Shown: positions 37,747 through 46,446 of the stretch, one piece after another | Numbering within the stretch: the stretch's first letter is position 1 | How the letters are laid out: every line of letters begins with the position of its first letter | From: Pseudomonas koreensis | GTDB lineage: Bacteria; Pseudomonadota; Gammaproteobacteria; Pseudomonadales; Pseudomonadaceae | Direction: 5' to 3' | NCBI RefSeq assembly: GCF_012986595.1 | Contig: NZ_JAAQYM010000002.1 | Coordinates: 892,497 to 956,496 of the forward strand | Length of the DNA stretch: 64,000 nt | Translations under genes and position numbers: made by a program | Notes under the pieces: generated by a model | What the model saw: the letters and a program-made list of their open reading frames with translations, nothing else | Databases searched by the model: none | Told to the model about the DNA's origin: nothing

Positions 37747-38346
37747 TCAAACCGCTAGCGTCTTGCCAACCACCGCCTCGCCAATCGTCAGGAAATGCCC
37801 GCCCGCCACATGGTGCAACGTGCGCAAACCGTCATGCCCTTCGAAATGCCAACGCCCGTCACTGAACACGCGCTCATCGGCGTGGGCGGCGATGACTTCG
37901 GCGAGGAACAGGTCGTACTGCTCGTGATTGCGCGGCTCCGGCAGCAAGCGGCATTCGAGCCAGGCGACGCAGCCTTCGAGCAGCGGCGCTTCGACTGTTT
38001 CGCCGGCGAAGGTTTGCAGGCCGTAAGCCTGAAACTTGTCATGCCCCTGATTCTGCTGGATCTCCAGCCCCGACGTGTTGCCGACGGTTTGCACGATGTC
38101 GGCCTGATTGGCGCACGGCACGTTGAGCACGAAGGTGCCCGAGGCTTCGAGCAACTGCCGGGTCCAGGTGGACTTGTCGAGAACCACCGCGACTTTCGGC
38201 GGTTCGAAATCCAGCGGCATCGCCCAGGCGGCAGCCATGATGTTGCGCTGGCCGTCATGGGCGGCGCTGACCAGCACGGTCGGCCCGTGATTGAGCAGAC
38301 GGTAGGCTTTGTTCAAGGGAACCGGGTGGCGGTGGGAAGCGCTCAT
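37747..38346 (-). CDS. flavin reductase family protein
   Basis: The 199-residue protein has the flavin reductase-like FMN-binding split-barrel pattern: VPLNKAYRLLNHGPTVLVSA near the N-terminus, NIMAAAWAMPLDFEPPKVAV and TFVLNVP. Relatives are small FMN-binding flavoproteins, either reductases or flavin-storing proteins. No monooxygenase partner lies nearby. I chose the ATG giving MSASHRHPVPL; a start 15 codons upstream is less likely. Confidence 0.88.
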   Translation of the reverse strand: MSASHRHPVPLNKAYRLLNHGPTVLVSAAHDGQRNIMAAAWAMPLDFEPPKVAVVLDKSTWTRQLLEASGTFVLNVPCANQADIVQTVGNTSGLEIQQNQGHDKFQAYGLQTFAGETVEAPLLEGCVAWLECRLLPEPRNHEQYDLFLAEVIAAHADERVFSDGRWHFEGHDGLRTLHHVAGGHFLTIGEAVVGKTLAV

Positions 38347-38414
38347 GGGGATCTGCTCCGGGGGAAAAGGAGCCGATTGTAGCGCCAGCACCGAAAGATC
38401 TGCTGGTGAAAAAC

Positions 38415-38508
38415 TGTAGGCGCTGCGACCTTTTGATTCTGGCTCTGATGCTTGAATTCAGATCAAAATCAAAAGATCGCAGCCTCGTTTCACTCGACAG
38501 CTCCTACA
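38415..38508. repeat. degenerate REP pair, family C
   Basis: TGTAGGCGCTGCGACCTTTT and the inverted AAAAGATCGCAGCC, with a displaced ACAGCTCCTACA, are imperfect relatives of the 29642 element. The right arm is interrupted by an insertion of about 10 bp. Confidence 0.7.
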
Positions 38509-38524
38509 GGGATCTGCGTGTAAA

Positions 38525-39841
38525 TCAGTTGGAGAGTTGGTTGGCAAACTGGCCGACTGCATCCACCACTTTCTGCGCGCCGTCCTGAATCTCGACGATC
38601 ACCGTGCCCGCCTCTGCCGCCAGCGCCAGGCCTTGCTCGGCCTGCAGCTTGCCGTCGGTCATGAGGGCCACAGCATTGCGGGCCATTTCCTGGTTCTGCC
38701 GCACCACGGTGACGATCTCTTCGGTCGCCTGGCTGGTGCGCGACGCCAGTTGCCGCACTTCGTCGGCCACCACTGCAAAGCCTCGACCCTGCTCGCCGGC
38801 GCGGGCCGCTTCGATGGCAGCGTTGAGCGCCAGCAGGTTGGTCTGTTCGGCAATGCCGCTGATGGTCTTGACGATGGTGCCGATCACCTGCGACTGCTCG
38901 TTCAGCGCCTCAATGCCTTCACCGGCAGCCTGCATGTGTCGCGACAGATCGCGCATCACATTCACCGCTTCAGTCACCACGGTGGTGCCGCGCTGGGCGG
39001 TGCTGTCGGTTTGCTGCGAAGTGCTGTAGGCGATGCTGGCCGCGTCGGCTACCGCTTGTTCGCGATTGACCTGATCGGTAATGACTGTGGCGAATTTCAC
39101 CACTTTGTACAGTTTGTTGTTGGCATCAAGCACCGGGTTGTAGGACGCCTCCAGCCACACCGTACGGCCATGGCTGTCGACCCGCTTGAAGCGCTCAGCC
39201 ACAAACTCGCCGTTGTTCAGGCGACGCCAGAAATTCTGGTACTCGGCGCTGTTGTACTCATCAGGCGTGCAGAACATCCGGTGATGCTTGCCCTTGATCT
39301 GCGCCAGGCTGTAACCCATGCCACTGAGGAAGCGCTCGTTGGCGTTGAGCACGTTGCCGTTGAGGTCGAACTCGATCACCGCGGTGGAGCGCACCAGCGC
39401 ACCAATCAGGTTTTCGTGCTCGCGGGAGGCTTCGATGGTGCGGGTCAGGTCGCTGGAGAAAATCGAGAAATGCTTGATCCGCCCGTCCGAAGAACGCACC
39501 GGTTGCACGATGGAGCGCAGCCACGCCTCTTCGCCATTACCGCGAAGCAGGCGCACGGCCCCGGCGAAATGCTCGCCACGGGTCAGCGCAGCCTTGAAGC
39601 GATGATGGAATTCATCGGACTTCACATGCGCCGGAACGATGTCCTCAATGGCGCGCCCCACCAGATCCTGGCTCTTGTAGAGCATCTCGGCGAGAAAGTT
39701 TTGATTGACCGACTGCACGCGTCCGTCGGGCTCCAGCGTCAGCACCAGCATCTCGCTTTCCAGGCTTTCCTTCACTTGCAGCAGGCTGGAAAGTTCTTCA
39801 CGAAGAGTGGCCAGCTCTTGCTTCAGGCGTTTGTTGAACAT
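38525..39841 (-). CDS. PAS-domain chemoreceptor without membrane segments
   Basis: The 438-residue protein has an N-terminal coiled segment, two PAS domains (for example [20 protein letters not shown] near residue 32 and [20 protein letters not shown] near 155) and a short signalling domain with [20 protein letters not shown] around residues 330-350. There is no membrane helix, so it is a soluble receptor of the BdlA/Aer type that may sense redox state or a bound cofactor. I chose the ATG at [10 protein letters not shown]. It is divergent from gntT. Confidence 0.9.
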   Translation of the reverse strand: MFNKRLKQELATLREELSSLLQVKESLESEMLVLTLEPDGRVQSVNQNFLAEMLYKSQDLVGRAIEDIVPAHVKSDEFHHRFKAALTRGEHFAGAVRLLRGNGEEAWLRSIVQPVRSSDGRIKHFSIFSSDLTRTIEASREHENLIGALVRSTAVIEFDLNGNVLNANERFLSGMGYSLAQIKGKHHRMFCTPDEYNSAEYQNFWRRLNNGEFVAERFKRVDSHGRTVWLEASYNPVLDANNKLYKVVKFATVITDQVNREQAVADAASIAYSTSQQTDSTAQRGTTVVTEAVNVMRDLSRHMQAAGEGIEALNEQSQVIGTIVKTISGIAEQTNLLALNAAIEAARAGEQGRGFAVVADEVRQLASRTSQATEEIVTVVRQNQEMARNAVALMTDGKLQAEQGLALAAEAGTVIVEIQDGAQKVVDAVGQFANQLSN

Positions 39842-39922
39842 GGGAAAGTACCGATAGGCAGGGTAGAAAGCGGGATGCAGCCTAACCATCGGCCTTGGAA
39901 AACTTTTCTGAAGAGCGATTGA

Positions 39923-39934
39923 GACCGGCCGGTC
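39923..39934. promoter_or_regulatory. 12-bp perfect palindrome between chemoreceptor and gntT
   Basis: GACCGGCCGGTC is perfect and lies 82 bp before the chemoreceptor start. About 30 bp further right, GGTTTACC and GGTAAAACC form another imperfect hairpin (39960-39992). Possible operator; unassigned. Confidence 0.35.
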
Positions 39935-40036
39935 AAAAATAATCCCGACTGGCGATCGATCTGGTTTACCCCCCGAAGACCGGAGGTAAAACCCAGCGCT
40001 CTGGCCCGGCCACTTCAGGTATCCTCAAGGCAAATT

Positions 40037-40051
40037 GCAACAACATGTTGC
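40037..40051. promoter_or_regulatory. inverted repeat upstream of gntT
   Basis: GCAAC-AACAT-GTTGC (with an overlapping perfect CAACATGTTG) lies 29 bp before the TTG start. The position and dyad fit a LacI/GntR-family operator controlling a gluconate permease; this is inference. Confidence 0.4.
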
Positions 40052-40079
40052 AGGTATCCGCCCGATAAGGAGTGCCGTT

Positions 40080-41450
40080 TTGGATTTATCGACCGCTGCC
40101 TGGATGGTTCACGACACGCGCTTGATACTTTGCTGCCTGCTGGCGATTGCCACCATCATTGTGCTGATCAGCGCCACTAAACTTCCGCCGTTTCTGTCGA
40201 TCCTGATCGGCACGTTCATTGCCGGTGTCGGCGCCGGTTTGCCGCCCGAAGACGTGGCCAAGGCGTTCAGCAAAGGCGCCGGGGCGATTCTCGGTGAGGC
40301 GGGGATCATCATTGCGCTGGGCTCGATGCTCGGCGCACTGATGGCGGAATCCGGCGCCGCCGACCGCATCGCCTCGACCTTGCTCGGGTTGGGCAAAGGC
40401 AAGTCCCTGCCATGGGTCATGGCGCTGGTGGCGATGGTGATCGGCCTGCCGCTGTTCTTCGAGGTAGGGCTGGTGATGATGGTGCCGATCATCTTCGTCA
40501 TGGCCCGCCGTTCGGGTCAGCCACTGTTGAAAATCGCGATTCCGGCGCTGGCCGGGATGACCACCCTGCACGCCTTGATGCCGCCACATCCCGGGCCGTT
40601 GATCGCGGTCAGCGCGTTGCATGCCGACCTTGGGCTGACCATGTTGTTGGGGTTCAGCATCGCCATTCCCGCAGTGATTCTGGCCGGGCCGCTGTACGGC
40701 AACTGGCTGTCGAAACGCATGCACGTCGATGAACCGGCAGAGCTTGGCGCACTGTTCAGCGCCCCGCCGAAAGCGCCGCGTCAGCCAGGTTTCGGCCTGT
40801 CGTTGTTGATCATTCTGTTGCCGGTGTTGCTGATGCTCGGCAGCACCCTGGCGAAAGTCGCGATGAGCCCGGAAAGCAGCGTCGCCCTGACCCTGAAGTT
40901 CCTCGGCGAGCCTTTGGTGGCGCTGGGCATTGCGGTGATGGCAGCGGTGATCTGCCTCGGCTGGGCCAACGGCATGCCGCGCGATCAAGTCGGCGGCACC
41001 CTGCGCAGAAGCCTGGCGCCGATTGCCGTGCTGTTGCTGACCATCGGTGCCGGTGGCGGCCTGAAGCAGACCTTGCTGGATGCCGGCGTCAGCCAGACCA
41101 TCAGCAAAGTCGCCGAAGGCGCGCACATGCCGTATCTGCTGTTGGCCTGGCTGATTGCCGTGGCGTTGCGTCAGGCCACCGGCTCGGCGACGGTCGCCAC
41201 CACCACGACAGCGGGGATTCTGGCGCCGATGATGGCAGGGCTCGCCGCGACGCAAAGTTCGTTGGTGGCGCTGGCGATTGGTGCCGGCTCAGTGTTCTTC
41301 TGCCATGTGAACGATGCCGGCTTCTGGATGGTTCGCGAGTACTTTGGCTTGCAGCTCAAACAGACGATCTGGGTCTGGTCGATCCTGCAAACCATTGTTT
41401 CGGTGGTGGGACTGGTCGGGACGTTGCTGTGGTGGCACTGGTTGACCTGA
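40080..41450 (+). CDS. gntT: gluconate permease (GntP family)
   Basis: The 456-residue protein has 12-14 hydrophobic segments and GntP-family blocks such as LPPFLSILIGTFIAGVGAGL, GLPLFFEVGLVMMVPIIF and MPPHPGPLIAVSALHADLG. It is a proton symporter for gluconate or related sugar acids. The start is a TTG (MDLSTAAWM) with an AAGGAG site 8 bp upstream; no ATG fits. No gluconate kinase or regulator gene is adjacent. Confidence 0.9.
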   Translation: MDLSTAAWMVHDTRLILCCLLAIATIIVLISATKLPPFLSILIGTFIAGVGAGLPPEDVAKAFSKGAGAILGEAGIIIALGSMLGALMAESGAADRIASTLLGLGKGKSLPWVMALVAMVIGLPLFFEVGLVMMVPIIFVMARRSGQPLLKIAIPALAGMTTLHALMPPHPGPLIAVSALHADLGLTMLLGFSIAIPAVILAGPLYGNWLSKRMHVDEPAELGALFSAPPKAPRQPGFGLSLLIILLPVLLMLGSTLAKVAMSPESSVALTLKFLGEPLVALGIAVMAAVICLGWANGMPRDQVGGTLRRSLAPIAVLLLTIGAGGGLKQTLLDAGVSQTISKVAEGAHMPYLLLAWLIAVALRQATGSATVATTTTAGILAPMMAGLAATQSSLVALAIGAGSVFFCHVNDAGFWMVREYFGLQLKQTIWVWSILQTIVSVVGLVGTLLWWHWLT

Positions 41451-41456
41451 CAGCGG

Positions 41457-42770
41457 TCAGGAACAGGGCGCCACGGATTGGCGCCCGACACCACTCATGC
41501 GCGAGCCGAAGTACGCCGCGCTGCCGATGCCGACCGCACCCATCACCGCACAGAACATCACGCAGATCCATGGGCTCCAAGGCATCAGACCGATCAGCAA
41601 CAGCGGTGTGATACTCGCCCACGCGGCGTAGGCAATGTTGTAGGTGAAGGAAATGCCGGATACCCGGATACGCGCCGGGAACAGCCCGACCATCACCGAC
41701 GGCACCGCGCCGACCACACCGCAGCCCAGACCGGCGATGGCGTACGCCAGCCCCACCCAGTCGCCCCCCGTGATCAAGCAGCTGTAAAGCACGCCGATGC
41801 CCAAGGGCAGCAGCAGGCTATAGAGCATGACCGTGCGCCAGGCGCCGAGGCGATCGACCAGCAACCCGGCAATCACGCAGCCAATATTGAGGAAGACGAT
41901 GCCCAACGCGCTGAGGGCGAAGGTGTGGCTGGCGGTCATGCCGAAGGTTTTCTGCATCATGGTCGGGGTGATTACCACGAACACCACCACCGCCGAAGTC
42001 AGCACGCAAGTCAGCAACATGGCCGGCAACATTGCCAGCCGATGCTCACGCAACACGGTGCGCAGCGGCAGTTCGACCCGCGCCTCGCGCTGGGCTTCCA
42101 TGGCCATGAACACCGGGGTTTCGCTCAACCAGCGCCGCAGGTAAACGCCGATCACGCCGAACACCCCACCGAGCAGAAACGGATAACGCCAGGCGTAATC
42201 GAGGATTTCTGCCGGGGTGAACGCCTGTGCAAGGAAGGTCGCGGTCAACGCGCCAATCAAGTAGCCGAAGGTCAGCCCGGCCTGCAAAAAGCCCAGCGCG
42301 TAACCGCGATGGCCGGTTGGCGCATGTTCGGCGACAAACACCCAGGCGCTCGGCACTTCCCCGCCGACCGCCGCGCCTTGGAGAATGCGTAGCGCCAGCA
42401 ACAGCAGCGGTGCGAAATAACCGATCTGGGCATACGTCGGCATGATCCCGATCAGCAGGCACGGCAGCGCCATCATCAGGATGCTCAGGCTGAAGACTTT
42501 CTTGCGCCCGAGTTTGTCGGCGAAATGCGCCATCAGGATCCCGCCCAGCGGCCGCGCCAGATAACCGGTGACGAAGATCCCGAAGCTTTGCAGCAGGCGC
42601 AGCCACTCGGGCATTTCCGGCGGGAAGAACAACTGGCTGAGGGTCAGGGCGAAGAACACGAAGATGATGAAATCGTAGATCTCCAGCGCCCCGCCGAGGG
42701 CCGCAAGGCCGAGGGTCTTGTAGTCGGAACGGCTGAACGGCGCCGGTCGGGCTGTGGAATGGGCAGTCAT
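41457..42770 (-). CDS. MFS metabolite:H+ symporter (citrate/alpha-ketoglutarate type)
   Basis: The 437-residue transporter has twelve membrane segments and the MHS-subfamily signatures: ALEIYDFIIFVFFALTLSQL, FADKLGRKKVFSLSILMMAL and GEVPSAWVFVAEHAPTGHRG. Members import citrate, dicarboxylates, proline/betaine or aromatic acids with protons; the substrate here is unknown. I chose the ATG giving MTAHSTARPAPF; an in-frame ATG 13 codons upstream is possible. It converges on gntT with only 6 bp between the stops. Confidence 0.88.
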   Translation of the reverse strand: MTAHSTARPAPFSRSDYKTLGLAALGGALEIYDFIIFVFFALTLSQLFFPPEMPEWLRLLQSFGIFVTGYLARPLGGILMAHFADKLGRKKVFSLSILMMALPCLLIGIMPTYAQIGYFAPLLLLALRILQGAAVGGEVPSAWVFVAEHAPTGHRGYALGFLQAGLTFGYLIGALTATFLAQAFTPAEILDYAWRYPFLLGGVFGVIGVYLRRWLSETPVFMAMEAQREARVELPLRTVLREHRLAMLPAMLLTCVLTSAVVVFVVITPTMMQKTFGMTASHTFALSALGIVFLNIGCVIAGLLVDRLGAWRTVMLYSLLLPLGIGVLYSCLITGGDWVGLAYAIAGLGCGVVGAVPSVMVGLFPARIRVSGISFTYNIAYAAWASITPLLLIGLMPWSPWICVMFCAVMGAVGIGSAAYFGSRMSGVGRQSVAPCS

Positions 42771-43120
42771 GGCAAAGAACTCTGGCAGGCAAAAAACCAA
42801 GGCGCTCATGGTCTACGCAAATCTGCCTGGGGACAACCCGTTAGACCATAGTCCCGGTTTTGCAAAACCTGCTCACAAAGCACTGGCAGTTGAATTACTG
42901 TTAATGCCTGTCCAGCAGGACACACCTGAATCGGTTTTCACCTCTGTGGCGAGGGAGCTTGCTCCCGCTGGGTCGCGAAGCGGCCCCCTCTGCTCCTTGA
43001 AAGAAGGGGGACTGCTACGCAGTCCAGCGGGAGCAAGCTCCCTCGCCACAGATTGATCTGACTGACAGAATTGGCGGCTCCTGCGGACCACAATAACCAT
43101 AAAAATCCGAGGTATTCCCT
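42771..43120. other. 350-bp divergent intergenic region
   Basis: The left part (to 42940) should hold the promoter of the MFS symporter gene, and the right 70 bp the atoE promoter. A family A REP pair lies at 42945-43050. No gene is visible. Confidence 0.5.
42945..43050. repeat. REP pair, family A
   Basis: TGTGGCGAGGGAGCTTGC and its inverted copy GCAAGCTCCCTCGCCACA flank about 55 bp holding an AAGGGGG/CCCCCT-like stem. The arms are identical to those at 3026-3157. Confidence 0.88.
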
Positions 43121-44539
43121 GTGGCCGTTGATATCGAAGATAGCCGCTCCGCGCGCTTTACCTTGCGCTGTTCAAGCTTTGCCGAACGCTGGTTCCCCGA
43201 CTCCTGGGTGTTCGCCGCGTTGGCCGTGATCATTGTTGCGCTGGCCACCCTGGCCATGGGCGCCAAACCCACCGATGCCGCGATGGCGTTCGGCGACGGG
43301 TTCTGGAGCCTGATTCCGTTCACCATGCAAATGGCCTTCGTGGTGATTGGCGGGTACGTGGTCGCCAGCTCGCCGCCGGCGGTGAAGCTGATCGACAAAC
43401 TGGCGCGTATCCCGAAAAACGGCCGCTCGGCCGTAGCCTGGGTGGCGCTGATCTCGATGGTCGCCTCGCTGTTGAACTGGGGCCTGTCGCTGGTGTTCGG
43501 CGGTTTGCTGGTCCGCGCCCTGGCCCGCCGCACCGATCTGAAAATGGATTACCGCGCGGCCGGCGCGGCGGCCTATCTCGGCCTGGGCGCGGTCTGGGCG
43601 TTGGGCCTGTCGTCATCGGCGGCGCAGTTGCAGGCCAACCCGGCCAGCCTGCCGCCGGCGATCCTGTCGATCACCGGGGTGATTCCGTTCACCCAGACCA
43701 TCTTCTTGTGGCAGTCCGGGGCCATGCTGCTGGCGTTGATCGTGGTTTCGATCATCGTCGCCTACGCCACCGCACCTGGCCCGAACTCTGCGCGCGACGC
43801 CAAGGATTGCGGAATCGACCCGGCCTTCAACCTGCCGCCATTGCAACCGCGTACCCGGCCGGGGGAATGGCTGGAGCACAGCCCGCTGCTGATCATTCTG
43901 CTGGTGCTGCTGGCGGCCGGTTGGCTGTTCCACGAGTTCTCGACCAAACCGGCGATCACCGCAATCTCAGGGCTCAACACCTATAACTTCTTGTTCATCA
44001 TGCTCGGCGCCCTGCTGCACTGGCGTCCGCGCAGCTTCCTCGATGCAGTGGCCCGGGCGGTGCCGACCACCACCGGCGTGCTGATCCAGTTCCCGCTGTA
44101 CGGCTCGATTGCCGCGCTGCTGACCACGGTCAAAGGCGCCGATGCACAGACCCTGGCGCATCACATCTCGACCTTCTTCGTCAGCATCGCGTCCCACGAC
44201 ACCTATGCGCTGTTGATGGGCGTGTACTCGGCGATTCTCGGTTTCTTCATCCCGTCCGGCGGCGGCAAGTGGATCATCGAAGCGCCGTACGTGATGCAAG
44301 TTGCCAACGATCTGCAATACCACCTCGGCTGGGCGGTGCAGATCTACAACGCCGCCGAAGCGCTGCCAAACCTGATCAACCCGTTCTACATGCTGCCGCT
44401 GCTGGGCGTGCTTGGCCTGAAGGCGCGGGACCTGATCGGTTTCTCGTTCGTGCAATTGCTGGTGCACACGCCGCTGGTGCTGTTCTTGCTGTGGGTTCTG
44501 GGCACGACATTGGCGTATACGCCGCCCGTTATCCCTTGA
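43121..44539 (+). CDS. atoE: short-chain fatty acid transporter AtoE
   Basis: The 472-residue membrane protein matches the AtoE/SCFA transporter family. After a short cytosolic start it has RWFPDSWVFAALAVIIVAL and then MQMAFVVIGGYVVASSPPA; further blocks are NWGLSLVFGGLLVRALARR and FIPSGGGKWIIEAPYVMQ. It should take up acetoacetate, butyrate or similar acids. The start is a GTG with CCGAGG about 10 bp upstream. No CoA-transferase genes (atoDA) are beside it. Confidence 0.9.
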   Translation: MAVDIEDSRSARFTLRCSSFAERWFPDSWVFAALAVIIVALATLAMGAKPTDAAMAFGDGFWSLIPFTMQMAFVVIGGYVVASSPPAVKLIDKLARIPKNGRSAVAWVALISMVASLLNWGLSLVFGGLLVRALARRTDLKMDYRAAGAAAYLGLGAVWALGLSSSAAQLQANPASLPPAILSITGVIPFTQTIFLWQSGAMLLALIVVSIIVAYATAPGPNSARDAKDCGIDPAFNLPPLQPRTRPGEWLEHSPLLIILLVLLAAGWLFHEFSTKPAITAISGLNTYNFLFIMLGALLHWRPRSFLDAVARAVPTTTGVLIQFPLYGSIAALLTTVKGADAQTLAHHISTFFVSIASHDTYALLMGVYSAILGFFIPSGGGKWIIEAPYVMQVANDLQYHLGWAVQIYNAAEALPNLINPFYMLPLLGVLGLKARDLIGFSFVQLLVHTPLVLFLLWVLGTTLAYTPPVIP

Positions 44540-44545
44540 GTCAGT

Positions 44546-44584
44546 GCGGGGCGCGATCCATCCGCCGACGCCCCGCCTTCCTTT
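44546..44584 (+). terminator. hairpin after atoE
   Basis: GCGGGGCG and CGCCCCGC pair around a 15-nt loop and are followed by a pyrimidine-rich CTTCCTTTCCT. It is a plausible but weak intrinsic terminator. Confidence 0.5.
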
Positions 44585-44737
44585 CCTGACAGCGCTGTGT
44601 CGTCGCCGACATGGCTTTCTGTCGCAAATAATGGCTCCGAGCCATCATCTTCCTTTACCGCATCACAGCCTCGGTAATATCCTTGCGCGCCGAAAATATG
44701 TTTCATTTTTTTGCCACGCGCCAAGGGAGTTGTTGCA

Positions 44738-46435
44738 ATGATCGTAGGGATTGACCTGGGAACCACCAACAGCCTCGTCGCCGTCTGGCGTGGCGAATCC
44801 TCCGAGTTGGTGCCCAATGCCCTCGGTCAGTTCCTGACACCGAGCGTGGTGGGGCTGGATGATCAAGGGCGAATTCTGGTCGGTCAGGCTGCGCGCGAGC
44901 GTCTGCACACGCATCCGCGCCTGACCGCCTCGCTGTTCAAGCGCCACATGGGCAGCGCCACGGAAGTCTATCTGGCGGACAAGGCGTTTCGTCCGGAAGA
45001 GCTGTCCGCGCTGGTGCTCAAAAGTCTGAAAGAAGACGTCGAACGGACTTATGGCGAAACCGTCACTGAAGCAGTGATCAGCGTCCCGGCCTATTTTAGT
45101 GACGCTCAACGTAAAGCCACGCGGATCGCCGGCGAGCTGGCCGGGTTGAAGGTCGAGAAACTGATCAACGAACCGACCGCCGCCGCCCTCGCTTATGGAC
45201 TGCACCAACGCGACAAGGAAACCTCGTTCCTGGTGTTCGACCTCGGGGGCGGCACGTTCGACGTGTCGATTCTGGAGTTGTTCGAAGGGGTGATGGAGGT
45301 CCGCGCCAGCGCCGGCGACAACTTCCTCGGTGGTGAAGACTTCGACAGCGTGCTGCTGGAACACTTTATCGACCAGCACCGCTCGGTCGCAGACTTTCCT
45401 GATCGCAACAGCGTCATCCAGCCGCTGCGCCGCGAGGCTGAGCGCGTGCGCAAGGCCCTCGGCCAGGACAGCAGCGCCGAGTTCCGGCTGCAACTGGGTG
45501 ACCGCCACTGGACCCACACCATCACCCAGCAAGAATTGGCGACGCTTTACATGCCACTGCTCGAGCGCCTGCGTGCGCCGATCGAACGGGCTCTGCGCGA
45601 CGCACGCATCCGGGTCAGCGACCTCGATGAGATTCTGCTGGTCGGCGGCACCACCCGGATGCCGCTGGTGCGCAAACTCGCCGCCGGGTTGTTTGGCCGA
45701 TTTCCGTCGATCACCCTCGATCCGGATCAAGTGGTGGCGCAAGGCGCAGCCATTCAGGCAGCACTCAAGGCCCGCTCGGCCGCGCTTGAAGAGGTGGTGC
45801 TGACCGATGTCTGCTCCTACACGCTGGGCATCGAGACCTCGACTCAGATCGGCCGCAATTATGAAAGCGGCCACTATCTTCCGATCATCGAGCGCAACAG
45901 CATCGTGCCGGTCAGTCGGGTCAAAACCGTGTACACCCTGCAGGACAATCAGGAACAGGTGGTCGTGCGGATCTTCCAGGGCGAAAGCCGCTTGGTCAAA
46001 GACAACGTGGCGCTTGGAGAACTGGCGATCAAGGTGCCGAAACGCAAGGCCGGCGAAGTGTCCCTCGATGTGCGTTTCACCTATGACAACAACGGCCTGC
46101 TGGAGGCCCAGGTGAGTATTCCGCTGACCGGGCAACAGCATTCGCTGGTCATCGAAAACAACCCCGGCGTGCTCACGCCTGAAGAGATTCAACAACGCCT
46201 GCAGAACCTGGCGCAGTTGAAGATTCATCCGCGCGAGCAGCAGGTCAACACGCTGCTCAGTGCCCGCCTGGAACGGCTCTACCAGGAAAGCCTGGGCGAC
46301 CTGCGCGATCAGATGGGCGATTGGGCCAAGCAATTCCAGATCGCGCTCGACTCGCAGGACGAGCGTCAGATTCGTGAGGTGCGCACCGAACTGAGCAAGC
46401 GTCTGAGCGAGCTTGATCGCACACCGTGGCAATAA
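44738..46435 (+). CDS. hscC: HscC-type Hsp70 chaperone
   Basis: The 565-residue Hsp70 starts with the ATPase phosphate loop [16 protein letters not shown] and has [15 protein letters not shown] near residue 167 and [17 protein letters not shown] in the nucleotide domain. The substrate domain is followed by a shortened lid without the EEVD-like DnaK tail. HscC proteins are specialised Hsp70s with few clients. The gene following after 11 bp encodes its J-domain partner. AAGGGAG precedes the ATG. Confidence 0.93.
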   Translation: MIVGIDLGTTNSLVAVWRGESSELVPNALGQFLTPSVVGLDDQGRILVGQAARERLHTHPRLTASLFKRHMGSATEVYLADKAFRPEELSALVLKSLKEDVERTYGETVTEAVISVPAYFSDAQRKATRIAGELAGLKVEKLINEPTAAALAYGLHQRDKETSFLVFDLGGGTFDVSILELFEGVMEVRASAGDNFLGGEDFDSVLLEHFIDQHRSVADFPDRNSVIQPLRREAERVRKALGQDSSAEFRLQLGDRHWTHTITQQELATLYMPLLERLRAPIERALRDARIRVSDLDEILLVGGTTRMPLVRKLAAGLFGRFPSITLDPDQVVAQGAAIQAALKARSAALEEVVLTDVCSYTLGIETSTQIGRNYESGHYLPIIERNSIVPVSRVKTVYTLQDNQEQVVVRIFQGESRLVKDNVALGELAIKVPKRKAGEVSLDVRFTYDNNGLLEAQVSIPLTGQQHSLVIENNPGVLTPEEIQQRLQNLAQLKIHPREQQVNTLLSARLERLYQESLGDLRDQMGDWAKQFQIALDSQDERQIREVRTELSKRLSELDRTPWQ

Positions 46436-46446
46436 GGAGACTGGCC

